Shown here: positions 5,417-5,601 of the stretch, in pieces
Layout: every line of letters starts with the position of its first letter
Numbering within the stretch: position 1 is the first letter of the stretch
Source: Acidobacteriota bacterium
GTDB taxonomy: Bacteria; Acidobacteriota; Blastocatellia; Pyrinomonadales; Pyrinomonadaceae
Length of the DNA stretch: 5,601 nt
Direction: 5' to 3'
NCBI GenBank assembly: GCA_029777145.1
Contig: JAKOSS010000384.1
Location: 1-5,601 of the forward strand
Notes under the pieces: generated by a model
The model's database searches: none
Told to the model about the DNA's origin: nothing
Seen by the model: only the letters and a program-made list of their open reading frames with translations
Made by a program: the position numbers and the translations under genes

Positions 5417-5601
5417 TTGCACATAAAAGTCTTATTTTTTGGGGCGACGGCCGATGCCGCCGAAACGCGTGAGATCGGGATCGAATTGAATGATCCGACG
5501 ACGGCTGCGGCCGCGGTCGAATCGATCGTCGCGCGGTTTCCCGAACTTGCGAAACACAAATTGCTGTTCGCGGTGAACGAAGATTACGTTCCGCCGCAAA
5601 C
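5417..5601 (+). CDS. moaD: MoaD-like molybdopterin synthase small subunit (partial, 3' end outside the window)
   Basis: Translation from TTG 5417 gives 61 residues before the window ends, beginning MHIKVLFFGATADAAETREI and ending LLFAVNEDYVPPQ. The pattern KVLFFG at the first strand, a helix of the AAAVESIVARFPEL type at about 30-44, and AVNEDYV at 52-58 is typical of MoaD, the ubiquitin-fold protein that carries sulfur as a C-terminal Gly-Gly thiocarboxylate for molybdopterin synthesis with MoaE. The Gly-Gly tail would lie beyond the window, about 20 codons on if the length is usual, so it cannot be checked. An in-frame TAA at 5396-5398 leaves TTG 5417 as the only ordinary start. A general ThiS/MoaD sulfur carrier or a MoaD-MoaE fusion are alternatives. 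Confidence 0.75.
   Translation, partial: MHIKVLFFGATADAAETREIGIELNDPTTAAAAVESIVARFPELAKHKLLFAVNEDYVPPQ

Overview
This is a chromosomal stretch from a free-living bacterium of moderately high GC, with mostly housekeeping and metabolic genes. The codon use, the gene content and the intergenic spacers built from degenerate 7-bp repeats suggest Acidobacteriota, perhaps the Blastocatellia/Pyrinomonadaceae group. That placement is an impression from the sequence and was not tested by any search.

Layout from left to right. A degenerate heptamer repeat (about 4-94) runs into the 3' end of a minus-strand single-domain response regulator (84-464). A short divergent spacer (465-558) separates it from a plus-strand proline iminopeptidase (559-1515). 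A 94-bp spacer with three consecutive inverted repeats leads into tatA (1610-1873), the pore-forming subunit of twin-arginine export. tatA converges on a minus-strand class I methyltransferase-like gene (2009-2824), and a second repeat-built spacer lies between their stop codons. A divergent spacer of about 70 bp then leads to a plus-strand short-chain dehydrogenase/reductase (2893-3666), a third repeat-built spacer, and a fatty acyl-CoA ligase (3766-5373). The right edge carries the first 61 codons of a MoaD-like sulfur carrier gene, which starts at a TTG and runs off the window.

The dehydrogenase and the acyl-CoA ligase are the only pair that looks functionally linked: the ligase activates a carboxylic acid to its CoA thioester, and the reductase could act on a 3-oxo/3-hydroxy acyl or related intermediate. 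The other genes look like unrelated neighbours. No phage, transposon, CRISPR array, tRNA or rRNA was seen, and no novel multi-gene system is evident.

The most interesting signals are non-coding. (1) Three spacers are built from degenerate ~7-bp words, and two of them fold into long-range inverted repeats. (2) Three genes lack a Shine-Dalgarno sequence and instead have a -10-like hexamer ending 7-9 bases before the start codon, which suggests leaderless mRNAs. (3) The response regulator has a sigma-54-like -24/-12 element with correct spacing.
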